Made by a program: the position numbers and the translations under genes. Of a stretch of 64,000 bases of DNA, positions 52,460 through 60,150 are shown one piece after another. The notes under the pieces were generated by a model. The model saw nothing but the letters and a program-made list of their open reading frames with translations. It had not been told where the DNA came from and ran no database searches. This DNA is from Sporomusaceae bacterium. GTDB taxonomy: Bacteria; Bacillota; Negativicutes; UBA1444. The DNA is taken from NCBI GenBank assembly GCA_018434355.1, contig JAHDPL010000011.1, forward strand, positions 124,001 through 188,000. Direction: 5' to 3'. Each line of letters begins with the position of its first letter. The first letter of the stretch is position 1.

Positions 52460-52475
52460 GAGGGAATAAGATAAG

Positions 52476-53453
52476 ATGAGAAATATGGATCGCCGGGAAT
52501 TTTTGCGCTTATGCGGCGCCACTGGAGCGACAATCAGTCTGGCCGAAGCGTTAAAACCGGAAATCGCCGCGGCGTTTGCCGGACCCAAGGGCGGCAAGCC
52601 CCCGGTGCTCTGGCTGCAGGGCGGCTCGTGCAGCGGCTGCTCGATCGGTCTGCTCAATTCGGTTTCGCCGGAAATCGCCGAAGTGCTGACCGGCGTGATC
52701 AGCCTGAACTTTCATCAGACGCTGATGTCGGCGGCTGGCGAGCAAGCGATGCATGTATTGACTGACGTACAGAAAAAATATCGCGGCGAATACGTACTGA
52801 TTGTCGAAGGCGGGATTCCGCTGGCGGCGGACGGAAAATACGCCACGCTCGGCGAGAAAGGCGACCAACCGATTGCTTTCTCCAAGTGGGTGAAAGACTT
52901 GGCGGCCGATGCCAAAGCGATCATTGCGGTCGGCAGTTGCGCCGCGTTTGGCGGTTTGCCGGCGGCTGCGCCCAACCCGACCGGCAGCGTGCCTGTCAGC
53001 AAAATGGTCAGCGGCAAAACCGTGATCAATATCCCCGGCTGTCCGTCCCACCCCGACTGGGTTCTCGGCAGCGTCGTCCATCTGCTGAAATTTGGCATGC
53101 CGGAGCTGGACAAGCACGGTCGGCCGAAAGTGTTTTTTGGTCGCTGTATTCACGACCTGTGCGGTCGGCGCAAGGCGTTCGACCGCGGCGAGTTTGCCAC
53201 CCGTCTGTCGGAAAGAGGCTGCCTTTACAAACTCGGCTGTCGTGGCCCGATGGCGTTTGCCGATTGTCCTGAGCGGCGGTTCAATAACGGGACCAGCTGG
53301 TGTGTGGCGGCCAATTCGCCTTGCATCGCATGCGTGGAACCGGAGTTCCCCGACAAGACCGGACCATTTTTTGAGCGGATGCCGGAGTACGGTCCCGAAG
53401 GAACCTTCATTCCTGAGCGGAAACCCGCCAAACTGACAGGGGGGAATAAGTGA
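52476..53453 (+). CDS. [NiFe] hydrogenase small subunit, Tat-exported
   Basis: The 325-residue protein has an N-terminal twin-arginine signal (RREFLRLCG). The proximal cluster ligands are in GGSCSGC, GSCAAFGG and IPGCPSHP. The distal cluster is ligated by a His and three Cys (HDLC, then RGCLYKLGC), and the medial cluster by three Cys in WCVAANSPCIACVEPEFPD. These are group 1 (uptake) hydrogenase features. There is no C-terminal transmembrane helix, so it is not anchored as usual membrane hydrogenases are. The large subunit gene overlaps it by one base. Confidence 0.96.
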   Translation: MRNMDRREFLRLCGATGATISLAEALKPEIAAAFAGPKGGKPPVLWLQGGSCSGCSIGLLNSVSPEIAEVLTGVISLNFHQTLMSAAGEQAMHVLTDVQKKYRGEYVLIVEGGIPLAADGKYATLGEKGDQPIAFSKWVKDLAADAKAIIAVGSCAAFGGLPAAAPNPTGSVPVSKMVSGKTVINIPGCPSHPDWVLGSVVHLLKFGMPELDKHGRPKVFFGRCIHDLCGRRKAFDRGEFATRLSERGCLYKLGCRGPMAFADCPERRFNNGTSWCVAANSPCIACVEPEFPDKTGPFFERMPEYGPEGTFIPERKPAKLTGGNK

Positions 53454-54853
53454 TGCGACAAATCGTGATTGATCCCGTAACCCGCCTGGAAGGCCACCTT
53501 AAGGTAGTGGTTGCGGTTGACGCAGGCAAAGTCGTAAAAGCGGAAGTCGTCGGCACGATGTTCCGTGGTTTTGAAAAAATCCTCGCTGGTCGCGATCCCC
53601 GCGATGCGATCTTTTTGACCCAACGCATCTGTGGCGTCTGTCCGGCCGACCACGCCACGGCGTCCGCCCTGGCGCTGGATGATGCTTTCAAAGCTGAAGT
53701 GCCGGACAATGGCAGACTGTTGCGCAACCTGATGCTTGGCGCCAACTATCTGCAGTCCCACATCACCCATTTCTACCATCTGTCGCTGCCGGATTATGTG
53801 CAACTACCGGAGATGGCCCCGTTCACGCCGCATTACACCGGCGATTTCCGCTTCAACAAGGCAGCGAATGAAAAATTGGCCGATCACTATTTTCAGGCAT
53901 TGGTCATCCGCCGCAAGTGCCACGAACTGGTAGCCCAGTTTGGTGGCAAGATGCCTCATCTGGCCTCGATCATCGTCGGCGGCACGTCGCAAAACGCCAA
54001 TGCCGACCGGATCAAGGCGGCCAAGGGTTTGCTGGAAGAAATCAGCACGTTTATCAATACGGTCTATGAGGAAGATGTCCGCACTATCGCCGCCGCCTAT
54101 CAGGATTATTTCAAGGCAGGCAAGGGCAGCGGCCGTCTGATGACTTACGGCGCATTTCCAATGGATGCGGCAGGCCGTCAAAAACTGTTTGCCCGCGGGA
54201 TTTTTGCCGAGGGGAAAATCAGTGCGCTCGATCCGGCCAAAATCACCGAAGACGTTTCGCATGCCTGGTACCAGGCGCAGTCCGGCGGGCAACCGGCCGA
54301 ACTTTCGACCCAACCGGCTGTCGACAAGAAAGGCGCCTACAGCTGGGTCAAGGCGCCGCGTTATGACGGGACTGTGGTGGAAGTGGGCCCGCTGGCCCGG
54401 ATGTGGATGAACGGCATGTATCAACAGGGAATTTCGGCCATGGACCGGATCGTGGCCCGGATGCTGGAGGCAAAACTGATGGCCGGCGCACTAGACCGCT
54501 GGCTGAACGAACTGGATCTCGGCGGCAAATGCGAGGCGGCAGTCGAGATTCCCCAGGAAGCGGAGGGCGTTGGCCTGACCGAGGCGGCGCGCGGCGCGCT
54601 CGGCCACTGGATCAAAATCAGCGGCGGCAAGATCGCCCGCTATGAAGCGGTGGTGCCAACCACCTGGAATGCCTCGCCGCTCGACGTTGCCGGGCAGCAT
54701 GGCCCGATTGAGGCGGCGCTGCTTGGCCTGGAAGTGCCGGATGCCGACAATCCGTTACCGGTGGTGAGGGTCATTCACTCGTTCGATCCCTGTCTGGCCT
54801 GCGCGGTGCACTTGATTACCGCTAACCGGCCGATGACGGAGTTCAAAATTTAA
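53453..54853 (+). CDS. [NiFe] hydrogenase large subunit
   Basis: The 466-residue protein has the L1 motif RICGVCPADH (Cys60, Cys63, His67) and the L2 motif DPCLACAVH near the C-terminus (Cys447, Cys450, His453). These four cysteines bind the Ni-Fe site. A 13-residue tail (LITANRPMTEFKI) follows His453, the expected target of the maturation protease in the same operon. It carries no signal and would be exported with the small subunit. The hydrogenase probably feeds electrons from H2 through the ferredoxin subunit to the molybdoenzyme, or the reverse. Sequence does not show which. Confidence 0.97.
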   Translation: MRQIVIDPVTRLEGHLKVVVAVDAGKVVKAEVVGTMFRGFEKILAGRDPRDAIFLTQRICGVCPADHATASALALDDAFKAEVPDNGRLLRNLMLGANYLQSHITHFYHLSLPDYVQLPEMAPFTPHYTGDFRFNKAANEKLADHYFQALVIRRKCHELVAQFGGKMPHLASIIVGGTSQNANADRIKAAKGLLEEISTFINTVYEEDVRTIAAAYQDYFKAGKGSGRLMTYGAFPMDAAGRQKLFARGIFAEGKISALDPAKITEDVSHAWYQAQSGGQPAELSTQPAVDKKGAYSWVKAPRYDGTVVEVGPLARMWMNGMYQQGISAMDRIVARMLEAKLMAGALDRWLNELDLGGKCEAAVEIPQEAEGVGLTEAARGALGHWIKISGGKIARYEAVVPTTWNASPLDVAGQHGPIEAALLGLEVPDADNPLPVVRVIHSFDPCLACAVHLITANRPMTEFKI

Positions 54854-54873
54854 GGCCGGAACGAATTCCGGCC
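54854..54873 (+). other. Hairpin directly after the hydrogenase operon
   Basis: GGCCGGAA-CGAA-TTCCGGCC, eight perfect pairs, starting at the stop codon's last base plus one. No T-run follows, so it is a weak or 3'-protecting hairpin. Confidence 0.5.
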
Positions 54874-54894
54874 CGGTACCCGACAATATTGTTG

Positions 54895-55503
54895 TTAGCG
54901 GCGGCGCAATTCCTGTGCGAGGAATTGCGCCGTCAGTTTTATCAGTTGCAGATAGTAGTCCGGGATTTCTTTCTGCTCCGCTTCGGCAACGAGGTCTTCC
55001 AGCCAGTCCAGATGCTCGCTGAGGAACACCCCGAATTTTTCTTGCTCGTCATGTTCAAGCAGCAAGGCGGCGAATTCGAGTTCCAGGCAGAGATGGTCCG
55101 GCATCGACTCGTATTCGGCAGGCAGGCTGATGCCAAAGGCCTCGTAGAGGTCTTTCATGTGCAGTGCGTGGTCGCTGAGCAGCAACCCCTTCTCGGCGGC
55201 GAACGGCACTTCGGCGCTCGCGTCGCTCGTCCAGCGGCGATAGACCGACTCGACCGGCAGCACGCGAGAATGGACCGGGAACACGAAGCTTTGCCGGTAA
55301 GCGGCGGTGGCGGTGGCCAGGTCGGGCAGTAAGGCGGGCCAATCCTCATACAAATTTCGCGGCAGGGGATAGCTTAATTCTTGCAGTGACTGCTCCAAAA
55401 AACGGACGATGGCGCCTTGTTCGGCGACAAACTCGGCGGTGGGCTGCTTAAAAGCCTCGGACAACAACAGATAAATTTCGCGGCGCAGCGAGGTGCAAGT
55501 CAT
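54895..55503 (-). CDS. TorD/DmsD-family chaperone for molybdoenzymes
   Basis: The 202-residue all-helical protein has the TorD-family pattern: an N-terminal helix, HALHMKDLYEAFGISLP, then ESMPDHLCLELEFAALLL (the E-x-PDH-L motif) and SEHLDWLEDL. It would bind the twin-arginine signal of the molybdoenzyme and hold it until cofactor insertion is complete. It is on the opposite strand, convergent with the hydrogenase-molybdoenzyme operon, and starts behind AAGGAGCG. Its C-terminal codons lie in a long inverted repeat (54902-54932). Confidence 0.93.
   Translation of the reverse strand: MTCTSLRREIYLLLSEAFKQPTAEFVAEQGAIVRFLEQSLQELSYPLPRNLYEDWPALLPDLATATAAYRQSFVFPVHSRVLPVESVYRRWTSDASAEVPFAAEKGLLLSDHALHMKDLYEAFGISLPAEYESMPDHLCLELEFAALLLEHDEQEKFGVFLSEHLDWLEDLVAEAEQKEIPDYYLQLIKLTAQFLAQELRRR
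54902..54932. terminator. Inverted repeat inside the 3' end of the chaperone gene
   Basis: CGGCGCAATTCCT-GTGCG-AGGAATTGCGCCG, 13 perfect pairs with a five-base loop, overlapping the last codons of the chaperone gene. On the plus strand TCAGTTTTA follows, so it may stop transcripts arriving from the hydrogenase operon. Confidence 0.5.
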
Positions 55504-55596
55504 TCGGGTCGCTCCTTTTGGCGCATAATCGGCGCGCTAAACTAATAGTTTGTTAATACGACGACTGATGCAAAAAAACCTTTGTTTTGCGTAAAC

Positions 55597-55630
55597 GGCG
55601 ACAAGGGCAGGATTATTGTCGCCCTGCCCT
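55597..55630 (+). other. Two interlocked inverted repeats upstream of a PPOX gene
   Basis: GGCGACAA pairs with TTGTCGCC (8 pairs). GGGCAG, inside that loop, can instead pair with CTGCCC directly after it. The two stems exclude each other sterically, so they look like alternative folds. The site lies 73 bases upstream of the gene start. Confidence 0.45.
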
Positions 55631-55702
55631 GAATTAAGCATTGAAGATGTTTTTGTCCGCGCCGAAGCCCCAAAATACACAAACTAAGGAGAGATGTTGA
55701 AC

Positions 55703-56167
55703 ATGAAATCAATGCGTCGCGTCGACCGTCAGATGGCTGAAACAGAAGCGAAGGAACTGCTGGGCCGGGGAGAATACGGGATTCTGGCCGTGATTGATGA
55801 AGACGGCAGGCCTTATGGCGTTCCGTTAAATTATGTATATGCCAACGATGCGGTGTATGTCCACTGCGCCTTGCAAGGCAAGAAGCTCAATGCGATCGCA
55901 GACAATCCCCAGGCTTGTTTTACGGTCGTCGGCCACAACCAGGTATTGCCTGACAAATTCGCCACAAATTATGAAAGTGTGATGGTGTTCGGCCCGGCGG
56001 CAATCGTCGACGCGGCGGAGAAAGAGTTTGCACTGGAAGCGATTATTCAAAGATATAGCGCCGACTTCCTTGAAGCGGGCCACGCCTATATCGAGAAGTT
56101 TCGCGCCGCAACCCAGGTGGTGAAAATAAGCATCGAGCATATTTCCGGCAAACGGCGGGCCGGCTGA
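55703..56167 (+). CDS. PPOX-fold flavin-binding protein, NimA-like
   Basis: The 154-residue protein has the pyridoxamine 5'-phosphate oxidase split barrel: residues near 20-55 with YGILAVIDEDGRPYGVPLNY, then HCALQGKKLNAI, then FTVVGHNQVLPDKF. NimA-like members of this fold are linked with flavin or nitroimidazole reduction, but many are unassigned. The start is ATG 55703, 11 bases after AAGGAG; an ATG at 55694 is too close to that site. Sixteen bases separate it from the photolyase gene, so the two may share a transcript. A similar protein is encoded at 61484. Confidence 0.88.
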   Translation: MKSMRRVDRQMAETEAKELLGRGEYGILAVIDEDGRPYGVPLNYVYANDAVYVHCALQGKKLNAIADNPQACFTVVGHNQVLPDKFATNYESVMVFGPAAIVDAAEKEFALEAIIQRYSADFLEAGHAYIEKFRAATQVVKISIEHISGKRRAG

Positions 56168-56183
56168 CAGGCGGCCCGGCATC

Positions 56184-57536
56184 ATGAATCCGCGACGTGT
56201 GCGTATTCTGAAATCGGCTGTCAGTGCGCTGTCGGGCCCGGTAGTTTACTGGATGAGCCGTGACCAACGGGCGGAAGATAACTGGGCATTGCTGCATGCC
56301 CAGCAACAAGCGGTCAGCACCAAGCAACCGCTTGTGGTCGTGTTTTGCCTGGTCCCGGATTTTCTGCAAGCCACCCTGCGCCAATACGGCTTTATGTTGC
56401 GCGGACTGATGGAAACTTTCGCTGAACTTGAGCGAAAAAATATTGCCTACCGCCTGTTGGTGGGGCAACCGGAGGAAGTGCTGCCCGGTTTTTTGGCGCA
56501 GCTGCAGGCAAGTTTGCTTGTCACTGATTTTGACCCGTTGCGGATCAAGCGGCAGTGGAAAGCAAAGCTACTGGCGCGGCTTACCATCGACTGCCACGAG
56601 GTGGACGCCCATAATATTGTTCCCTGCTGGATTGCTTCGCCGAAACTGGAGTTTGCCGCCTACACCCTGCGACCTAAGCTCAAAAAACTGTTGCCGGAGT
56701 TTCTCGAGCAGTTTCCACCGCTGGAGCGGCACCCCTACCCATTGGCGCAGGTTGCTACGCCGCTGCCTGAAGTCGAAACTGTGCTGGCAGGACTGAACAT
56801 CGACCGCAGCGTCGGCGAAGTAGACTGGTTGCAAGTGGGTGCGCAGGCAGCCCTGTTGCGATTGCATCAGTTTTTGCAGGACGGACTCGACGATTACGGT
56901 GTGAACAGCAACGATCCGTTGCTGGACCGGCAGTCCCAGCTGTCGCCTTATCTTCACTTCGGTCAGTTGTCGGCCCAGCGGACAGCGCTGGAAGTTTTGC
57001 GGCACGACGGGCCAGTTCAGCAGACGGAGGCGTTTCTGGAAGAGCTGATTGTCCGGCGGGAACTGGCCGACAACTTTTGCTGCTACAATCCGGATTATGA
57101 CAACCCCGCCGGTTTTCCTGCCTGGGCGCAGCAGACCCTGTCTGACCACTTGGGTGATCTGCGATCCTATAGCTATACTGCGGCGGAGTTTGAACAGGCA
57201 ACCACCCATGACCCGATATGGAACGCAGCACAAAGGCAGATGGTGAAAACAGGCAAAATGCATGGCTACATGCGGATGTACTGGGCGAAGAAAATCCTCG
57301 AATGGTCGGCGAGCCCGCGACAGGCGATGCAGACGGCGATTTATCTCAATGACAGATACGAACTGGACGGGCGCGACCCAAATGGTTATGCGGGTATTGC
57401 CTGGAGCATCGGCGGCGTGCACGACCGCGCCTGGAGCGAACGGCAAATTTTCGGCAAGATCCGCTATATGAACGACAAGGGGCTGAGAAGAAAATTTACG
57501 ATCGATCGCTATTGTGAAAGGTTTGCAGCAGAGTGA
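56184..57536 (+). CDS. Class II CPD photolyase
   Basis: The 450-residue flavoprotein would split cyclobutane pyrimidine dimers in DNA under blue light with FADH-. The class II marks are the N-terminal PVVYWMSRDQRAEDNW and the C-terminal FAD-binding region (MRMYWAKKILEW, NDRYELDGRDPNGYAG, WSIGGVHDRAW). Length is normal. The ribosome site is poor, with only GGCGGCCCGG upstream, so translation may depend on the flavoprotein gene 16 bases ahead. A photolyase in an anaerobe suggests light-exposed habitats or spores. Confidence 0.95.
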   Translation: MNPRRVRILKSAVSALSGPVVYWMSRDQRAEDNWALLHAQQQAVSTKQPLVVVFCLVPDFLQATLRQYGFMLRGLMETFAELERKNIAYRLLVGQPEEVLPGFLAQLQASLLVTDFDPLRIKRQWKAKLLARLTIDCHEVDAHNIVPCWIASPKLEFAAYTLRPKLKKLLPEFLEQFPPLERHPYPLAQVATPLPEVETVLAGLNIDRSVGEVDWLQVGAQAALLRLHQFLQDGLDDYGVNSNDPLLDRQSQLSPYLHFGQLSAQRTALEVLRHDGPVQQTEAFLEELIVRRELADNFCCYNPDYDNPAGFPAWAQQTLSDHLGDLRSYSYTAAEFEQATTHDPIWNAAQRQMVKTGKMHGYMRMYWAKKILEWSASPRQAMQTAIYLNDRYELDGRDPNGYAGIAWSIGGVHDRAWSERQIFGKIRYMNDKGLRRKFTIDRYCERFAAE

Positions 57537-57570
57537 TGCGGGATGAGGATTTTTGCTAATGCGAAAAAAC

Positions 57571-57618
57571 AAGGGGCTGTCTCGAACAGGTTAACGAACC
57601 GCTTCGAGACAGCCCCTT
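57571..57618. terminator. Strong terminator between convergent genes
   Basis: AAGGGGCTGTCTCGAA / TTCGAGACAGCCCCTT, a perfect 16-pair stem. On the minus strand TTGTTTTTTC follows, so it chiefly serves the carrier gene on that strand. Confidence 0.9.
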
Positions 57619-57641
57619 GGGTTTAGTTATTGAGACTAAGT

Positions 57642-58835
57642 TTAGCTCTTGGATTCGCTGTTCTGAACCACGACGCAACCAGCGGCGTCGCCGGTGATGT
57701 TGAGAGTGGTCCGGGCCATGTCCAGAACACGGTCGATACCGGCGATCAGGGCGACGCCTTCGATCGGCAGGCCGACAGAGGTCAGAACCAGTGTCAACAT
57801 GATCAGGCCGGCGCCGGGTACGCCGGCAGCGCCGATTGAGGCCAAGGTGCCGGTCAGGATAATGGTCATGTATTGTCCGGCATTCAGCTCGATTCCATAA
57901 GCCTGCGCGACGAACAATGCGGCAAGACCGCAATAGATGGCGGTTCCGTCCATGTTGACGGTGGCGCCGAGCGGCAGACAGAAGCTGGATACGTCTTTTC
58001 TGACGCCCAGATTTTCTTGGGTGCATTTCAGGGTGACAGGCAGGGTGGCGCCGCTGCTGCAAGTGGAGAAGGCCACCAGCATGGCCGGGGCGATGCCCTT
58101 GAAGAACCTGACCGGCGACATGCCGCCCAGGGTTGCCACGGTGCCGCTATACACCACAACGGCGTGAACGATGGAAGCGATGTACATCGCAGCGACGACC
58201 GAGGCCAAAGGCAACAGCACTTTCGGGCCGTTGACGGCGACGACCGGCATCATCAGGGCAAATACGCCGAACGGAGCAAAACTCATGATCATGTCGATAA
58301 TTTTATAGGTGACTTCCGCCAGTCCATTGAAAAAATCTTCCACTGGTTTGGCTTTGGCGCCAACCATGGTAATGCCGATGCCAAGGAATATCGCAAAGAC
58401 GATGATTTGCAGCATGTCGCCCTTTTCCATCGCGACAAAGGGATTGGACGGGATGATGTTGACCAGTACGTCCTGCAGCGGCGGGGCCATTTTGGAAGCG
58501 GCCTTGGCGCCGGCGGGAATGGTGAGGCCTTTGCCGGGTTGCATCAGGGTGCCGAACATCAGGCCGATTGCAACCGCGAACGCAGTGGTCGCCAGATAGA
58601 ATATCATGATTTTGACGCCGACGCGGCCCAGTTTTTTGACATCGCCGATCGAAGCGACACCGGCAACGATGGAAGCCAGCACGACAGGCACGATAACCAT
58701 TTTGATCAAATTAATAAAAATGGTGCCGATGGGCGCGATCCAGACTTTCATCCAGGGAACTGCGGTGGGGCCGGCGATCAGGCCGCCGATTACGCCAAGA
58801 ATGAGACCGATGAGAATTTTAATGGATAAATGCAT
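57642..58835 (-). CDS. DAACS-family dicarboxylate/amino acid:cation symporter
   Basis: The 397-residue carrier has the family's serine-rich reentrant loop (FSTCSSGATLPVTLK), then NMDGTAIYCGLAALFVAQ, and GAAGVPGAGLIMLTLVL. Members carry glutamate, aspartate, serine or C4-dicarboxylates with Na+ or H+. It starts behind GAGGAGG. It follows the RidA gene (36 bases) in one operon, divergent from a YheO-like regulator. RidA proteins remove reactive enamines made by amino acid enzymes, so an amino acid substrate is the better guess. Confidence 0.93.
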   Translation of the reverse strand: MHLSIKILIGLILGVIGGLIAGPTAVPWMKVWIAPIGTIFINLIKMVIVPVVLASIVAGVASIGDVKKLGRVGVKIMIFYLATTAFAVAIGLMFGTLMQPGKGLTIPAGAKAASKMAPPLQDVLVNIIPSNPFVAMEKGDMLQIIVFAIFLGIGITMVGAKAKPVEDFFNGLAEVTYKIIDMIMSFAPFGVFALMMPVVAVNGPKVLLPLASVVAAMYIASIVHAVVVYSGTVATLGGMSPVRFFKGIAPAMLVAFSTCSSGATLPVTLKCTQENLGVRKDVSSFCLPLGATVNMDGTAIYCGLAALFVAQAYGIELNAGQYMTIILTGTLASIGAAGVPGAGLIMLTLVLTSVGLPIEGVALIAGIDRVLDMARTTLNITGDAAGCVVVQNSESKS

Positions 58836-58871
58836 GAATACTCCTCCTCATTTTTTGTCGGATCGGAAATC

Positions 58872-59252
58872 TTAGACGCCGGTGGCAATAGCTTCGATTT
58901 CAATCAGAACGTCTTTGGGGAGCCGGGCGATCTGTACCGTGGAGCGTGCAGGCGGATTGGCGGGGAAATAGGTTGCATAAATTGCGTTGACAGTGGCAAA
59001 GTCATCCATGTTTTTCAAAAAAATTGTGGTTTTTACTACATTTTCGGTAGATAGGTTCACGCTGGCCAGGATAGCGGACATGTTCTTGAGCACTTGCTGG
59101 GTCTGGGCTTCAATCCCGTCAGGGACGTTTCCGGTTTCCGGATCGATTGGGATTTGGCCAGACAGGAACAGGAAGCCGTTGGCGATAATCGCCTGGGAAT
59201 AAGGGCCGATGGCTGCTGGGGCCTTGCTGGTTGAGACAACTTGTTTTTGCAA
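58872..59252 (-). CDS. ridA: RidA-family enamine/imine deaminase
   Basis: The 126-residue protein starts at TTG 59252, placed by GGAAGGTG upstream; an ATG seven codons earlier has no ribosome site. It has SKAPAAIGPYSQAI at the start, NPPARSTVQIARLP with the conserved Arg, and VLIEIEAIA at the end. RidA trimers hydrolyse reactive enamines and imines from pyridoxal enzymes such as serine or threonine dehydratase. It is the first gene of the operon with the DAACS carrier. Confidence 0.95.
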   Translation of the reverse strand: MQKQVVSTSKAPAAIGPYSQAIIANGFLFLSGQIPIDPETGNVPDGIEAQTQQVLKNMSAILASVNLSTENVVKTTIFLKNMDDFATVNAIYATYFPANPPARSTVQIARLPKDVLIEIEAIATGV

Positions 59253-59377
59253 TGCGACACCTTCCTTTTCCATTGTTTATTGGCTTTGCCTATAGAATAG
59301 TCAATTTTCTAACAAATGTCAATCGAAATGCAAAGTCGAATCAACAAAAAGTTGAAAATGTAAAAAATATTACTAAA

Positions 59378-59392
59378 CAAGTTGAAAACTTG
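59378..59392. promoter_or_regulatory. Candidate operator in the ridA / YheO-like divergent region
   Basis: CAAGTT-GAA-AACTTG palindrome; a second element TCAAC-AAAAA-GTTGA lies 23 bases upstream (59341-59355) with a shared AAGTTGAAAA half. Both sit in the 201-base space between the divergent genes. Confidence 0.5.
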
Positions 59393-59453
59393 CAGGAGAA
59401 ACCGCTGTCGACTTGGAATTAATCCATAGTATTTTTTGCGAGGGAGAGTTTGT

Positions 59454-60104
59454 ATGGAACACCGCAAAATCCCCCCAGGCCTGCAAGGGCTGATTCCGGT
59501 TGCCGACGCCATCGCGGCGGCAGTCGGGCCATACTGCGAAGTGGTTTTGCACGACATCTCGCGGCCGGAGCGATCGGTGGTCTATATGGCGGGGAATGTG
59601 ACTAATCGAAGCATTGGCGCGCCGTTGACCGACATGGTATTGCGCCGGCTCCGCGAGCAAGGCGATGCGATCAGTGATTTGCCCGGTTATCACAATGTAA
59701 CGAAAGACGGCAAGACGTTGCGGTCTTCGACCACGTTCGTGCGGGATGGTCAGGGCAAGGTGATCGGCTGTCTGTGTGTGAATATCGACCAGACGCCCTT
59801 GGTGTCGTGGCGGCATTTTTTGGAGAACAGCCTGTTTTCTGCGCCCGGCGAGACGAAAGAGACTTTTGCGACCGGCATGACCGAAGCGCTCAATGATATC
59901 GTCCAGTCGGTTTTGGAGAATTACGGAGGGGATCCCGGCGCTCTGACCAAGGAAGAAAAGACGTCGGTGGTGCAGCAACTTGAAGAACGCGGCGTCTTCC
60001 TGATGAAGGGATCGGTGGAGATGGTGGCGGGAATCCTTGGTGTGACGCGATACACGGTGTATAACTATATCGATGCTGTGCGCAACAAAACCGGCGAAGC
60101 ATAG
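59454..60104 (+). CDS. YheO-like PAS/HTH regulator
   Basis: The 216-residue protein starts at ATG 59454 behind AGGGAGAG. The first half has the PAS_6-like YheO signature (YCEVVLHDISRPERSVVYMA, then GNVTNRSIGAPLTDMVLR). The C-terminal 50 residues form a Fis-like helix-turn-helix (MKGSVEMVAGILGVTRYTVY). Homologues such as DauR act on D-amino acid catabolism. It is divergent from ridA and the carrier, with palindromes between, so it likely controls them. The ligand could be an amino acid. Confidence 0.9.
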   Translation: MEHRKIPPGLQGLIPVADAIAAAVGPYCEVVLHDISRPERSVVYMAGNVTNRSIGAPLTDMVLRRLREQGDAISDLPGYHNVTKDGKTLRSSTTFVRDGQGKVIGCLCVNIDQTPLVSWRHFLENSLFSAPGETKETFATGMTEALNDIVQSVLENYGGDPGALTKEEKTSVVQQLEERGVFLMKGSVEMVAGILGVTRYTVYNYIDAVRNKTGEA

Positions 60105-60115
60105 GCGAACAGAGT

Positions 60116-60150
60116 AAAGAGCCTCGGTTCAACTGAGCCGAGGCTCTTTT
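60116..60150. terminator. Bidirectional terminator overlapping the end of the MFS gene
   Basis: AAAGAGCCTCGG / CCGAGGCTCTTT, a perfect 12-pair stem, then TTTTT on plus. The last codons and stop of the MFS gene (minus) lie inside the loop and right arm. Confidence 0.9.

Noticed and set aside
55597-55630. An H-type pseudoknot ahead of the PPOX gene
   Set aside because: The crossing loops would have zero length, which cannot span stems of this size; the stems are better seen as alternatives.
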